A DNA stretch of 46,355 bases. It comes from an uncultured Verrucomicrobiota bacterium (GTDB taxonomy: Bacteria > Verrucomicrobiota > Verrucomicrobiia > Limisphaerales > CAIQOK01). Below the pieces are notes generated by a model that made no database searches, was not told the DNA's origin, and saw only the letters and a list, made by a program, of their open reading frames with translations. Below, in pieces: positions 33,514-42,975 of this stretch (position 1 is its first letter; the number at the start of each line of letters is the position of its first letter). The position numbers and the translations under genes were made by a program. Location of the stretch: positions 1-46,355 of the forward strand of contig CAIQOK010000097.1 of the NCBI GenBank assembly GCA_903873415.1, in the 5' to 3' direction.

Positions 33514-35682
33514 ATGACTGATCCCACGGTGAACATTTTGCCACCCGGCCAGGTGCCGCCGGAACCTGGCCCGGCGTTGCGGGTGCTGCTCGTGGGCCTA
33601 TCGGCGTCCTTTGTGTCGGTCGTGTCCGAGGCCTTGACTGGCCTAGGAGGCTTCGCCACCGAGTCCTGCGCCCGTGTCAGCCACGCTCTGAATCTGGCAC
33701 ATTCCTTTCAGCCCACTGTGATTCTCTTTGGTCTGTCGACCCAAGGCGTGGTTGAGGACTGGGAGGGATTCAGGCTGTTGCGGGCTGATGCCGCCACCCG
33801 CGAGGTGCCGGTCATCGTGGTGGCCGTGAGGTCTTCCGCGAGTCTGCGCCACGGTGCTTTTGCCGGGGGTGCCTGGGATTTCATGGAGGGGCTGCCGGAG
33901 GCTTTAGAATTGCGTGCCCGCCTGATGGCTGCTTCAGAAGGCTTTGTCAGAACCCGGCAACTGTTATCAGCGCAGCGGGCATTGGCGGAATTGCAGCAGC
34001 AAAGCCGTGCTGCTCAGGCCGCGCTGGAAGAGCGTTTGACCGAAGCCACCCGGACTAAGACGGAATTTTTGGCCAACATCAGCCATGAAATCCGGACCCC
34101 GATGAACAGCGTTATCGGCATGACGGCACTGCTCTCCGAAACATCCCTTACCGAGGATCAGCGCGAATATGTGGAAACTACGCGGCGCGGTGCGGATGCC
34201 CTTCTGGCCATCCTCAACGACATCCTCGACTTTTCCGAAATCGAGTCGGGCCGGGCCATCCTTGAAAAACAACCGTTCCAGTTGCATGCCTGCATTGAGG
34301 AGGCTTTGGAACTGGTGGCGCCTCAGGCCGCTGAAAAAGGGCTGGAACTGGCCTATTTCGTTGATGACGCCATTCCGCATCTTTTGGTGGGCGATGTTCA
34401 CCGCCTTCGGCAGGTGCTGGTGCACCTCATCGCCAATGCCGTCAAATTCAGCTCTCGCGGCGACATCGTCGTCGAGGTGGTCCCTACCGGACACCATCCG
34501 CGGCGGGCGGTGCCCGGGGTGCAACTTGACGCCGAATTACCCGAGTGGCTGCTGCATTTTCAGGTGCGCGATAGCGGCATCGGCATTCCGGCGGATCTGC
34601 AACACCGTTTGTTCCGTTCGTTCCAGCAGGTCGACGCTTCCAGCACGCGCCGCTACGGCGGGACCGGTCTCGGGTTGGCGGTTTGTCAGCGGTTGACCGC
34701 GTTGATGGGGGGGAAGATCTGGGTGGACAGCGACACCGGCGAGGGGGCGGTGTTTCATTTTAGGATTGTTCTCGGATCGACAGTCAGCGCCGGATCTCCG
34801 CCGTGGTTGGAGCGGCAGGATTTTCTGGCCGGCAAACGCGTGGTTGTCGTCGAGCACAGTCAGGCCAACCAGCGGCTCATCCGGCATTGTGCCGAAAGTT
34901 GGGGGATGCTGGTGGAATGTGTGACTTCCGGGGAAAGCGCTCTGGGCGCTCGCAACCCCGGGTCTTTCGATCTGGCCATAGTGGATTTGCAAATGCCAGG
35001 TCTGGATGCGGTTGCCGTGGCTGATGGTTTGCGTGCCGGTGGCGGATTGCCTCTGCTACTGCTTTCCTCAGTCCGTCCCCGCGGGGAGGATCCGCGGCCG
35101 GCCGGGGGCGGGCCCACGATTTTTGTTCCCAAGCCGGTGCGACCGGAACAACTGCTCAAGGCCGTGCTGCGTGCCCTTGCGCCGGCCATCCCGCTCGAGC
35201 CGGGTCCGATTCCCGCGGTTTTGACGGGCCCTCCACCTGCCGGGCGATTGCCCCTGCGGATTTTGCTGGGCGAGGATAATCCCATCAACCAGAAGGTGGC
35301 GCTGAGTCTTCTGAAAAAACTGGGCTGCCAAGCCGACGTGGCGCGCGACGGACTGGAGGTGCTGCGAGCATTGGAACAAAACATCTATGACATTTTATTT
35401 TTGGATGTGCAGATGCCGGAGATGGACGGATTGGAAGCCACCCGGCGGATCTGTCAGCGCTGGCCGCTGGACCGCCGTCCCTGCATCATTGCAATGACCG
35501 GAAACGCCCAACACGGGGACCGGGAAAAATGTCTGGCTGCCGGCATGGACGATTATCTTTCCAAACCGGTGCGGCTTTCCGATCTGAGCCGGCTCATTGA
35601 ATGCTGGGGAGCTGCCCGGCGCAAACGGGCCGGCGCAGCTTTGCCACCAAGCCTCTCCGCGGAGTATGGGCCGGGCAGTTGA
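33514..35682 (+). CDS. Hybrid sensor histidine kinase with three receiver-like domains
   Basis: The protein has 722 residues, without membrane helices. Residues about 20-145 have the receiver fold but lack the phospho-acceptor: VILFGLST stands where L-x-D-x-x-M-P is expected. A short coiled coil (about 150-190) is followed by the kinase core: FLANISHEIRTPMN (phosphorylated His near 193), HLIANAVKFS (N box), DSGIGIP (G1), FRSFQQVD and GGTGLGLA (G2). Next is a receiver (about 435-560) with LAIVDLQMP but with EHS replacing the acidic pair. A full C-terminal receiver follows (about 585-710: GEDNPINQK, FLDVQMPEMDG, MTGNA, SKPVR). No sensor domain is evident, so the signal probably enters through the degenerate N-terminal domain. 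ATG at 33514 gives homology from the start. No response regulator gene adjoins. Confidence 0.9.
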   Translation: MTDPTVNILPPGQVPPEPGPALRVLLVGLSASFVSVVSEALTGLGGFATESCARVSHALNLAHSFQPTVILFGLSTQGVVEDWEGFRLLRADAATREVPVIVVAVRSSASLRHGAFAGGAWDFMEGLPEALELRARLMAASEGFVRTRQLLSAQRALAELQQQSRAAQAALEERLTEATRTKTEFLANISHEIRTPMNSVIGMTALLSETSLTEDQREYVETTRRGADALLAILNDILDFSEIESGRAILEKQPFQLHACIEEALELVAPQAAEKGLELAYFVDDAIPHLLVGDVHRLRQVLVHLIANAVKFSSRGDIVVEVVPTGHHPRRAVPGVQLDAELPEWLLHFQVRDSGIGIPADLQHRLFRSFQQVDASSTRRYGGTGLGLAVCQRLTALMGGKIWVDSDTGEGAVFHFRIVLGSTVSAGSPPWLERQDFLAGKRVVVVEHSQANQRLIRHCAESWGMLVECVTSGESALGARNPGSFDLAIVDLQMPGLDAVAVADGLRAGGGLPLLLLSSVRPRGEDPRPAGGGPTIFVPKPVRPEQLLKAVLRALAPAIPLEPGPIPAVLTGPPPAGRLPLRILLGEDNPINQKVALSLLKKLGCQADVARDGLEVLRALEQNIYDILFLDVQMPEMDGLEATRRICQRWPLDRRPCIIAMTGNAQHGDREKCLAAGMDDYLSKPVRLSDLSRLIECWGAARRKRAGAALPPSLSAEYGPGS

Positions 35683-35692
35683 AGATGCCTGT

Positions 35693-36376
35693 TTACGGGG
35701 TCCTATTGAACACGCTGTCGAGAATCACTTCCTTTGTTTTCCAGAGCAAAGCCATGGTCAGCGCCAGCGGGAAGAGCACCAGCAGGGTCACCAGCCACAA
35801 GCCGGCCTTATCAAGCCAGATCAGGATCCAAGACAGCAGGCTTGGGCGGTTGGCCAGCTGCGCCAAACAAAGGCGCAGTCCGGCCAGCAGCAGCAGCAGC
35901 GTCAACAGGCCCCGGTTCAGCACTGTGAATTGCCGGGTTTCATGCCGCAGGGTTTCGTCCGGCAGCATCGCCCCCAGCCGCCGCAGCACCAGATTCACGT
36001 TGGACAGGAAAAGGACTGCGGAGACGCTGAGAATGCCCAGGGCGGTGGTGAAGAGAGGTTCCTCCGGCATGCGGCTCCACCAGAAGACGAACGGGCTGAG
36101 GCCCAGGTTGATCAGCGCGATGAGTTTGGCCCGGTCGAGCGCCGCCCGCCAGGGGCGCTCCTGTTGCTGAAAGGTGTCCATTTGCCACAGGCCGAAGAGC
36201 AGGAGACCGGTGACTGCCAGCGGAGGTAAGATCGAGAAGGCCTGCAGCCAGGCGCTCCGCGCGGCCTGCACACAAACAATCAGAGCCAGGGGCAGCCCCC
36301 AAAACAGGGCGGACAATCCGCGCACCAGCCGCCCCAAGGAACGGAGCAGCTCGGGATTGGGTGCGGGTGCGGACAT
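35693..36376 (-). CDS. Integral membrane protein of unknown function
   Basis: The protein has 227 residues from the ATG at 36376 (a TTG 17 codons earlier is in frame). About five or six hydrophobic helices are visible: LFWGLPLALIVCVQAA, ILPPLAVTGLLLFGLW, LIALINLGLSPFVFWW, ALGILSVSAVLFLSNVNLVL, LLTLLLLLAGLRLCLA and GLWLVTLLVLFPLALTMALLW. Polar loops carry REW-type and Asp/Arg clusters (FQQQERPWRAALDRAK). I do not recognise a family. It converges with the hybrid kinase gene (ten bases between stops) and lies downstream of speA on the same strand, 130 bases away. Confidence 0.65.
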   Translation of the reverse strand: MSAPAPNPELLRSLGRLVRGLSALFWGLPLALIVCVQAARSAWLQAFSILPPLAVTGLLLFGLWQMDTFQQQERPWRAALDRAKLIALINLGLSPFVFWWSRMPEEPLFTTALGILSVSAVLFLSNVNLVLRRLGAMLPDETLRHETRQFTVLNRGLLTLLLLLAGLRLCLAQLANRPSLLSWILIWLDKAGLWLVTLLVLFPLALTMALLWKTKEVILDSVFNRTP

Positions 36377-36507
36377 GAGGGTGGATCCGGCGCGGCCGAT
36401 CAGGACAGCACGGACTTTACAATGCAAGGCGCCTGACCCCCGGAGCAGCGGGGCAGGAAGGAACGGACTGGAATTGGGTTGGGTTTTCGCAAAGAGGAGG
36501 ATGCGGT

Positions 36508-38448
36508 TTAGAAGCTCAAGTAGGTGTAATCCTTCAACCCTTTTTCATACTCGTCAAGCAGGCGCATCGCCTCGTTGGGCTTCATCCGGTCCGATTTGAT
36601 AGCCTCGTCCATCTGGGCCTTCATCTGGCGTTTTAATTCGTTCTCGTCATACTGCACGGCGGAAAGGGACTGGATGATGGTATTGCCCTCGATGATTTCC
36701 TCGATGTAATAGCCGGAGGGTTCGTCCGGTTCGAGAAAGACATGGACCTCGTTGACGCGGCCGAACAGGTTGTGCAGGTCTCCCATGATGTCTTGGTAGG
36801 CGCCCATGAGGAAGAATCCGATGTGGTAGGGATCCGGTTTGCCGTCGCCGTTGGTATTGAGCTGATGCAGCGGCAAAGTGTCACGCACGTCCCGCAGGTC
36901 GATGAATTTGTTGATCTGTCCGTCGGAATCACAGGTGATGTCCACCAAGGTGGCTTCGCGGGTCGGGCGTTCGTTGAGCCGGCTCACCGGCATGATTGGG
37001 AAAAGCTGGCCCAACGCCCAGTGGTCGAGGAGCGACTGGAACACCGAGAAATTGCAGAGATACTGATCGCTGAGGCTGTCGGTGAGGCGGCTGATTTCCT
37101 CCGGCACATAGGCTTGGCCGCGGTAGCTATGGACCACCTCCTGGCTGATCTCCCAGTAGAGGTTTTCAATTTTCGCTTTGTCCGGCAGATCCATCAGGCC
37201 CAAGGTGAACATCTGCTGGGCGTCCTCGCGCCGCTCCTGCGCGTCATGGAACGCCTCCAGCTTGTTTAACTTGGTCAGATTCTTGCGGATGTCCCCCAGC
37301 TCCCGCACCAAGGCGTGTTCGTTGTCGCCCACCGGCAATGTCAGGGCCGGCCGGTTTTTCTCGATCGCCCCGAAGACCTCGACAATCAGGACGCTGTGAT
37401 GGGCCACGATTGCCCGGCCGCTCTCGCTGATCAAGGTCGGATGCGGAACCTTCTCGGCATTGCAGACGTCGGCCACGTAGTAAACGATGTCGTTGGTGTA
37501 TTCTTGGAGGGTGTAATTGGTCGAGCTGTCGAACGCGGACCGGCTGCCGTCGTAATCCACCCCCAGCCCGCCGCCCACGTCCAGATAATCAAGCTTGAAC
37601 CCCATCTTGTAGAGTTTGGCGTAGAAGCGGGAGGCTTCCTGGACCGCTTTTTTCACGGTTAAAATATCCGGCACTTGGGAGCCGATGTGGAAGTGCAGCA
37701 GCTTGAGGCAGTGGCCGAGATTTTCGGACTGCAGCAGTTGGGTGGCGGCCAGAATCTCCGCTGTGCTCAGGCCGAACTTGGCGTTCTCCCCCCCACTCTC
37801 GGCCCATTTGCCCGCGCCCTTGCTTAGCAGCCGCGCCCGGATGCCGATGAGCGGCTCCACGCCAAGCTGCTTGGAAATGGTGACGATCTGGCGCAGTTCC
37901 TCGAGCTTCTCGACCACCATGATCACCTTCTTGCCCAGCTTGATCCCCAGGATGGCCATCTTGATGAAGCTGGCGTCCTTGTAGCCGTTGCAGATGATCA
38001 GGCTCCCCATCTGGTTCTGCAGGGCCAGCCCCGCAAAGAGCTCCGGCTTGCTTCCCACTTCCAACCCGAAATCAAAGGGTTTGCCCGCGTCCAAAATCTC
38101 CTCCACCACTTCGCGCAGCTGGTTGACCTTGATGGGAAACACGCCGCGATACTTGCCCTGATAGTTGTATTCCGCAATCGATGTGCGGAAGGCCGTGTTG
38201 ATGGCTTCGACGCGATGGCGCAGGATGTCCTGGAAACGGATCAGCAGCGGGAACTTCAATCCGCGCGCCCGGGCTTCGTCGATCACGTCGGTTAGGTCCA
38301 CCGCCGCTCCCGCCTCTTCCAGCGGCCGGGCAACCACGTGACCCGCCTCGTTGACGTCGAAATATTTCGCGCCCCAGCGTTGGATGTTATACAGGTTGCG
38401 GGCGGCCTGGATGTCCCAGGGCTCGTTGGCCTCGGATGGATTGCTCAT
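36508..38448 (-). CDS. speA: Biosynthetic arginine decarboxylase
   Basis: PLP enzyme of fold type III that turns arginine into agmatine for polyamines. It has 646 residues, close to the family length. The N-terminal barrel contains GVFPIKVNQLREVVEEIL (the Lys that binds PLP), FGLEVGSKPEL, ICNGYKD and LLHFHIGSQVPD. LDVGGGLGVDYDGSRS follows. The C-terminal part has ISESGRAIVAHHSVLIVEVF, YVPEEISRLTDSLSDQYLCN and DGQINKF. The ATG at 38448 is chosen as homology begins there; an in-frame TTG at 38511 would add 21 residues. No speB (agmatinase) or aguA is nearby. Confidence 0.95.
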   Translation of the reverse strand: MSNPSEANEPWDIQAARNLYNIQRWGAKYFDVNEAGHVVARPLEEAGAAVDLTDVIDEARARGLKFPLLIRFQDILRHRVEAINTAFRTSIAEYNYQGKYRGVFPIKVNQLREVVEEILDAGKPFDFGLEVGSKPELFAGLALQNQMGSLIICNGYKDASFIKMAILGIKLGKKVIMVVEKLEELRQIVTISKQLGVEPLIGIRARLLSKGAGKWAESGGENAKFGLSTAEILAATQLLQSENLGHCLKLLHFHIGSQVPDILTVKKAVQEASRFYAKLYKMGFKLDYLDVGGGLGVDYDGSRSAFDSSTNYTLQEYTNDIVYYVADVCNAEKVPHPTLISESGRAIVAHHSVLIVEVFGAIEKNRPALTLPVGDNEHALVRELGDIRKNLTKLNKLEAFHDAQERREDAQQMFTLGLMDLPDKAKIENLYWEISQEVVHSYRGQAYVPEEISRLTDSLSDQYLCNFSVFQSLLDHWALGQLFPIMPVSRLNERPTREATLVDITCDSDGQINKFIDLRDVRDTLPLHQLNTNGDGKPDPYHIGFFLMGAYQDIMGDLHNLFGRVNEVHVFLEPDEPSGYYIEEIIEGNTIIQSLSAVQYDENELKRQMKAQMDEAIKSDRMKPNEAMRLLDEYEKGLKDYTYLSF

Positions 38449-38567
38449 TTCGTCTGCGTCAAGTGATCGCACTATAAAATGCCGGTCGGGGAATTCAATA
38501 CGCCGTTTCAACTATTTTCAAATCCTTCGCCCTTTCCACTTCCTCCCGCTTTTGCTTTCATCCCTTT

Positions 38568-39329
38568 ATGCCATCCATTTCCCTGACGGCTCTGACAGAA
38601 CACTGCGACCAAGTTATGCGCACCGGACAATGCGGCGACTACCCCGGCGCCGTTAACGGACTCCAGGTGGACAATCGCGGCGCAGTCACCCGCATTGCCG
38701 CCGCGGTGGATGCCAGCCTGGCAACCGTGCGCCTGGCCATTGAGGCCCGGGCCGATCTGCTGGTTGTCCATCACGGTCTTTTCTGGTCTCCCACCCATCC
38801 ATGGACGGGACACAAATACGAGCTGATCCGGCTTCTGGTGGAAAACAATCTGGCCGTCTACAGTTCACACCTGCCACTGGATGCGCATCCGGAATTGGGC
38901 AACAACGCACGGCTCTGTGGAGCCCTCGGGCTCAAGCGGCTCAAGCCCTTCTTCCCAAGCCACGGCAACCCCATCGGATTTCAGGCCCGGTTGAAAATCT
39001 CCCGGGACGAACTGGCCCTCCGCCTTCAGCAGGTCACCGGCGTCAAACCCCTGCTCATCCCCGCCGGCCGCCCCCTCTGCCAGCGCATTGGCGTTGTCAC
39101 CGGCGGAGCCGGGGCCGATCTGAAGCTGGCCGCTGCGGAGGGCGTGGACACATTCATCACCGGGGAAGGCCCGCATTGGACCTATGCCTTGGCGGAGGAG
39201 CTGGGGATGAATGTTTTGTATGGGGGGCATTATGCCACCGAGACTTTTGGCGTGAAGGCGCTGGCCGCCATGCTCTCGGAAAAGTTCCGGCTGCCCTGGA
39301 TGTTCCTTGACCATCCGACCGGCCTTTAA
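38568..39329 (+). CDS. Nif3-like dinuclear metal protein (YbgI/DUF34 family)
   Basis: A 253-residue protein of the Nif3/YbgI family, which builds hexameric rings with a dinuclear metal site. Family features are NGLQVDNRGAVTRIAAAVDAS, then DLLVVHHGLFW (metal-binding His pair) and NLAVYSSHLPLDAHPELGNN (Asp/His). RIGVVTGGAGADLKLA and a C-terminal TGEGPHWTYALAEELG with GGHYATETFGV supply the remaining ligands. The family has been annotated as a GTP cyclohydrolase 1 type 2, a link that is not secure. It is divergent from speA, 119 bases between starts. Confidence 0.92.
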   Translation: MPSISLTALTEHCDQVMRTGQCGDYPGAVNGLQVDNRGAVTRIAAAVDASLATVRLAIEARADLLVVHHGLFWSPTHPWTGHKYELIRLLVENNLAVYSSHLPLDAHPELGNNARLCGALGLKRLKPFFPSHGNPIGFQARLKISRDELALRLQQVTGVKPLLIPAGRPLCQRIGVVTGGAGADLKLAAAEGVDTFITGEGPHWTYALAEELGMNVLYGGHYATETFGVKALAAMLSEKFRLPWMFLDHPTGL

Positions 39330-39991
39330 TCTTGCCGGCCTATTAAAATCCCGGTTGCCGCGCCTTACGGTGTGCGGTCCCGCAACCGCACCGGTTCGGA
39401 ATTGATCCAGCCTCGGCCCTTTTCTCCGACTTGGAGATTGAGGGACCGCGGGAGTTCCCGTTTTCCCTGTCGATGCATGCCTCATTGCAGCGGTTGTCCA
39501 TTACGTAGTGGATCAGTGAGAATGGGGTTTGATTGAGGCGGCAATTTTTCCCCGGAGCGCCTTGTGGCTGTTGCTCCGTGCAAACGATTAGTGTTGAAAC
39601 TTTTTCCGGATCTGTTGGTGCCCATCCTCAAGGTTATGTTTAATTTCCGGCAATGCTGGGTTTTGGGCTGTTGGCCCAGAGGGATGAATCCCGGAGGTGT
39701 TTCCTTTTGCGGGTCGAACAGATGTTTCACAATGCAAATTGAATTTGAAAACAAATTCAGCCAGATAGGCAAGAGGGGGTTGGGAATGATCGGCATGAAT
39801 TTGCCCGGAGCAATGGAAATCGAGCCGTCACCTTTTGGCCGCAGAAATGGATCATAGGAAGTCCTGCGCGAGGAGCCTGCGGGGCCGGGGTTCCGTGGCG
39901 CAGGACCTCAGGAGTGTTCTTTGCGTTTTGTTTGCCGTTCAAGCTTCAACCATTCTGCTTCGCTTCCCCGCGCAGGATTTCGGGCCGCTCC
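39330..39991. other. 662-base spacer with hairpins, no supported gene
   Basis: Neither strand gives a recognisable protein; two overlapping open frames (39564-39857 plus, 39482-39796 minus) read through the same palindrome-rich block and look like by-products. Inverted repeats visible by eye are CGGTTGC at 39352-39358 with GCAACCG at 39382-39388, short hairpins around 39660-39700 (GGGC/GCCC and GGGAT/ATCCC), and the long one at 39861-39906. The hairpin-rich layout suggests a dispersed intergenic repeat element or a small RNA gene; I cannot decide which. Confidence 0.4.
39861..39906. repeat. Nine-base inverted repeat
   Basis: GTCCTGCGC (39861-39869) is the exact reverse complement of GCGCAGGAC (39898-39906), with 28 bases between. 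No T-run follows on either side within a few bases, so it is not a classical terminator. It lies about 85 bases downstream of the nadE stop. Confidence 0.6.
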
Positions 39992-41629
39992 TCACGCCTC
40001 CCGGTAGCGCTGGGCGATGGGCATCCGCCGTCCTAAGCCGAAGGCCTTGGTGGTCACCTTGAGCCCGGGCGCCGCCTGCCGGCGCTTGTATTCGCTGGTG
40101 TCGATCAGTCGCACCACGCGCCGCACCGTCGAGGTGTCGAAACCCGATTTCACAATTTCCTCCACCGGGCGGCCTTGGACGACGTAGGCGTCGAGAATGG
40201 CGTCCAGCACTTCGTAAGGCGGCAGGGAATCCTGATCCGTCTGGTCGGGGCGCAGCTCGGCCGAGGGCGGCTTGGTGAGGGAGGCCGCAGGGATGACCTC
40301 CCGATGGCGGTTGATCCAGTGCGAGATCCGGTAGACCATGAGCTTCGGCACGTCGCTGATGACCGAGAGTCCGCCGCACATGTCGCCGTAGAGCGTGCAG
40401 TAGCCGACGGCCACCTCGCTTTTGTTCCCGGTGGTCAGGAGCAGTGAACCGAACTTATTCGACATGCCCATCAGGATAACCCCGCGGAGCCGAGCCTGAA
40501 TGTTTTCTTCGGCGACGTCCTCGGGTCTGCCGTCAAAGACGGTTCGCAGCTGTTCCTTGGCAGCGAGAAAAAGCGGCTGGATAGGCACCACGTCGTAGCG
40601 AATGCCTAGGTTTTCCGCCAATGCCCGGGCGTCTTCGAGGCTGCCCGCCGATGAAAACTGGGATGGCAGCGAAACTCCGCGGACGTTTTCCCGGCCCAGT
40701 GCCGCCGAGGCAATCACCGCCGTGACGGCCGAGTCGATGCCGCCGCTCAGGCCCAGCAGGGCGGAGTTGAAGCCGCATTTGCGGGCGTAATCCCGCAGGC
40801 CGAGCACCAGCGCATTGAACACCTGCTCCTCCTCGGACAGTGTCCGGGCGGTCAGGGCCGGGGCATCGGCCAGATCCACAACGAGGAAATCATCCTCGAA
40901 CATTTTGCCCTCGGCCACGAGCTGTCCTCTGCAGTTGAACACGAGGCTGGCGCCGTCGAAGATCAGCTCATCGTTGCCGCCGACCAGATTGCAGTAGATG
41001 ACCGGGCAGCGGGATTTGGCGGCCAGCAGGGCGAGCATTTCGTGGCGGAGTCTGTTTTTACCCAGGTGCCACGGCGAGGCGGATGTGTTGACAATGAGTT
41101 TAGCTCCGGAGTCGATGAGATTCCGTGCCGGGTCGTGCGGATAGCGGCGCTCGCTCCAGAATTCCTCGTCGTTCCAGAGGTCCTCGCAAACGGTCAGGCC
41201 GAGCAGGATGCCGTTGAATTCCACCGGCGGATTGGCTGAGGCCGGCTCAAAATAGCGGTCCTCATCAAACACGTCGTAAGTCGGCAGGAGCGTTTTGTGG
41301 CGGATGGCCAGGATTTTCCCATGCTGCAGGAGGGCCACAGAGTTGGTCACGGCCCGGCCCGGACGTGTTTCGTTCCGGCCCACAAAGCCGATCACCAGTC
41401 CAGTCCTGCCGGTGATTCGGGCCAGATTGTCGACTGCGGCCAGATTGCCTGAGACAAAGCCTTCGCGCAGCAGCAGATCCCGCGGGGGATAGCCTGTGAC
41501 GGCCAGTTCGGGTAGAACGACCAGATCGGCACCGGTTCGGACAGCGTTTTCATAGGCGGCGCGGATCTGAGTTTCGTTGCCGGCCAGGTCGCCCACCGTG
41601 GTATTGATTTGCGCCAGCGCAATTTTCAT
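39992..41629 (-). CDS. nadE: Glutamine-dependent NAD+ synthetase
   Basis: Last step of NAD synthesis, amidating nicotinic acid adenine dinucleotide with ammonia taken from glutamine. The 545 residues carry an N-terminal carbon-nitrogen hydrolase domain with Glu in VVLPELAVTGYPPRDLLL, Lys in RHKTLLPTYDVFDEDRYF and the catalytic Cys in GLTVCEDLWN. The C-terminal synthetase domain begins LLGLSGGIDSAVTAVIASAALG (P-loop near residue 295) and contains LLTTGNKSEVAVGYCTLYGDMCGG. The ending PIAQRYREA is common. On the same strand 110 bases downstream of the FAD oxidase gene, with no apparent functional link. Confidence 0.96.
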   Translation of the reverse strand: MKIALAQINTTVGDLAGNETQIRAAYENAVRTGADLVVLPELAVTGYPPRDLLLREGFVSGNLAAVDNLARITGRTGLVIGFVGRNETRPGRAVTNSVALLQHGKILAIRHKTLLPTYDVFDEDRYFEPASANPPVEFNGILLGLTVCEDLWNDEEFWSERRYPHDPARNLIDSGAKLIVNTSASPWHLGKNRLRHEMLALLAAKSRCPVIYCNLVGGNDELIFDGASLVFNCRGQLVAEGKMFEDDFLVVDLADAPALTARTLSEEEQVFNALVLGLRDYARKCGFNSALLGLSGGIDSAVTAVIASAALGRENVRGVSLPSQFSSAGSLEDARALAENLGIRYDVVPIQPLFLAAKEQLRTVFDGRPEDVAEENIQARLRGVILMGMSNKFGSLLLTTGNKSEVAVGYCTLYGDMCGGLSVISDVPKLMVYRISHWINRHREVIPAASLTKPPSAELRPDQTDQDSLPPYEVLDAILDAYVVQGRPVEEIVKSGFDTSTVRRVVRLIDTSEYKRRQAAPGLKVTTKAFGLGRRMPIAQRYREA

Positions 41630-41739
41630 CTCGCGCCAGCCTGACGCATGGCCGGGTTGGATTCAAGATTTTGCGGATACGGCAGGGGCGGCGCGCTGCG
41701 CCGTTTGCGCTTGGCGCTTTCAGGCCCCTGTTTTGGGTG

Positions 41740-42945
41740 TCAGACTGAAATTCCAGGATTGAAGACCCGATGGAGGATGGTGCTGCCGATTGCCAGCGAA
41801 GCCGTGGCGGCCGGCGAGGGTGCATTGATGACATGCAATTGGCCCGGTACCTCCACAAAGTCAAAGTCCTCCACCAGTTTTCCATCCGCTGTCATGGCCT
41901 GTGCCCGCACTCCTGCGCCGCCGGGCTCGAGATCCTCGGTGCGGATTTCCGGGACGAGTTTTTGAAGGGAGCGGCAGAATTCGCGGCGCGAGATGGAGCG
42001 GCGGATTTCATAGCCGCACATGCTGGGATATTTTGCCAGAAAACGCCACAATCCGGGAAAGCTCAGCGACCCCGCCAGATCGCGCAGATTCAGATCCGTC
42101 CACTTGTAGCCTTCCCTTGCAAAGGCCAGCACCGCGTTGGGGCCTGCTTCTATCCCACCATGAATCAGCCGGGTGAAATGGACCCCTAAAAAGGGGAATT
42201 TCGGGTCCGGCACCGGATAGATCAGGTGTCTTACCAGATGCGCACGCTCGGGCCGCAACTTGTAATATTCACCCCTGAAAGGGATGATCTGCGCGCCGGG
42301 TTTCTGGCCTCCCGCCCTCACAAGCCGGTCGGCATGAAGCCCCCCGCAGGTGATCACAAACTTGCCGCGGAACCGGCCCCCGGTGGAGGTTACAATTTGT
42401 TGGCCCCCCTCGGGAGCGATGTTCAGCATCCGCGCCCCGAGCCGGATTTCGCCGCCCCGTTGCCGGATCAGGTCCCCCAGTTTTTCGCAGACCGCGGGGT
42501 AATCCACGATCCCTTCCTGTGGAACATGGATGGCCGCAAGCCCCGCGGCATGGGGCTCGATTTTGCGGATTTCCGCCGGGTTTAGTCGGCGCAGGCCCTG
42601 AAGTCCATTTGCGTTGCCGCGTTCCCAGAGCGTCTCTAGTCGTGGCAGCTCCGCCGGCGTGGTGGCGACGACCACCTTGCCGCACTGCTCGAAGGCGATG
42701 CGGTGTTCGCGGCAGAAGGCGATCATCTGTTGGAGTCCGCCGACGCTGAGTTTGGCTTTGGCGGAACCGGGCTTGTAATAGAGTCCGGAGTGCAGGACTC
42801 CGCTGTTGTTGCCGGTCTGGTGGGCCGCGAGGCGGTCTTCTTTTTCGAGCAGAAGCAGGCGGCTCTTGGGATGCGCTTCCAGCCAGCGGAATGCCGTGGC
42901 CAGTCCCACAATGCCGCCACCCACAATGATCACATCGTAAGTCAT
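41740..42945 (-). CDS. lhgO: L-2-hydroxyglutarate oxidase-like FAD enzyme
   Basis: FAD-dependent oxidoreductase of the DAO fold that oxidises L-2-hydroxyglutarate to 2-oxoglutarate in its best-known members. The protein has 401 residues. The N-terminal dinucleotide motif reads YDVIIVGGGIVGLATAFRW. The family-typical TGNNSGVLHSGLYYKPGSAK is followed by VPQEGIVDYPAVCEKLG, ITCGGLHADRLVRAGG and IIPFRGEYYKLRPE. The ending HVINAPSPAATASLAIG is characteristic. Downstream of the sugar genes by 30 bases, on the same strand, which could be a shared transcript without shared function. Substrate is assigned from family only. Confidence 0.88.
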   Translation of the reverse strand: MTYDVIIVGGGIVGLATAFRWLEAHPKSRLLLLEKEDRLAAHQTGNNSGVLHSGLYYKPGSAKAKLSVGGLQQMIAFCREHRIAFEQCGKVVVATTPAELPRLETLWERGNANGLQGLRRLNPAEIRKIEPHAAGLAAIHVPQEGIVDYPAVCEKLGDLIRQRGGEIRLGARMLNIAPEGGQQIVTSTGGRFRGKFVITCGGLHADRLVRAGGQKPGAQIIPFRGEYYKLRPERAHLVRHLIYPVPDPKFPFLGVHFTRLIHGGIEAGPNAVLAFAREGYKWTDLNLRDLAGSLSFPGLWRFLAKYPSMCGYEIRRSISRREFCRSLQKLVPEIRTEDLEPGGAGVRAQAMTADGKLVEDFDFVEVPGQLHVINAPSPAATASLAIGSTILHRVFNPGISV

Positions 42946-42975
42946 ACCCGCTTGATTCTTCTGTCCGTCCCGGCC

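Noticed and set aside
39564-39857. Plus-strand open frame of 97 codons in the hairpin-rich spacer, with a minus-strand partner at 39482-39796
   Set aside because: Both frames run through the same palindromes and show no family pattern, so they are better explained as repeat by-products.
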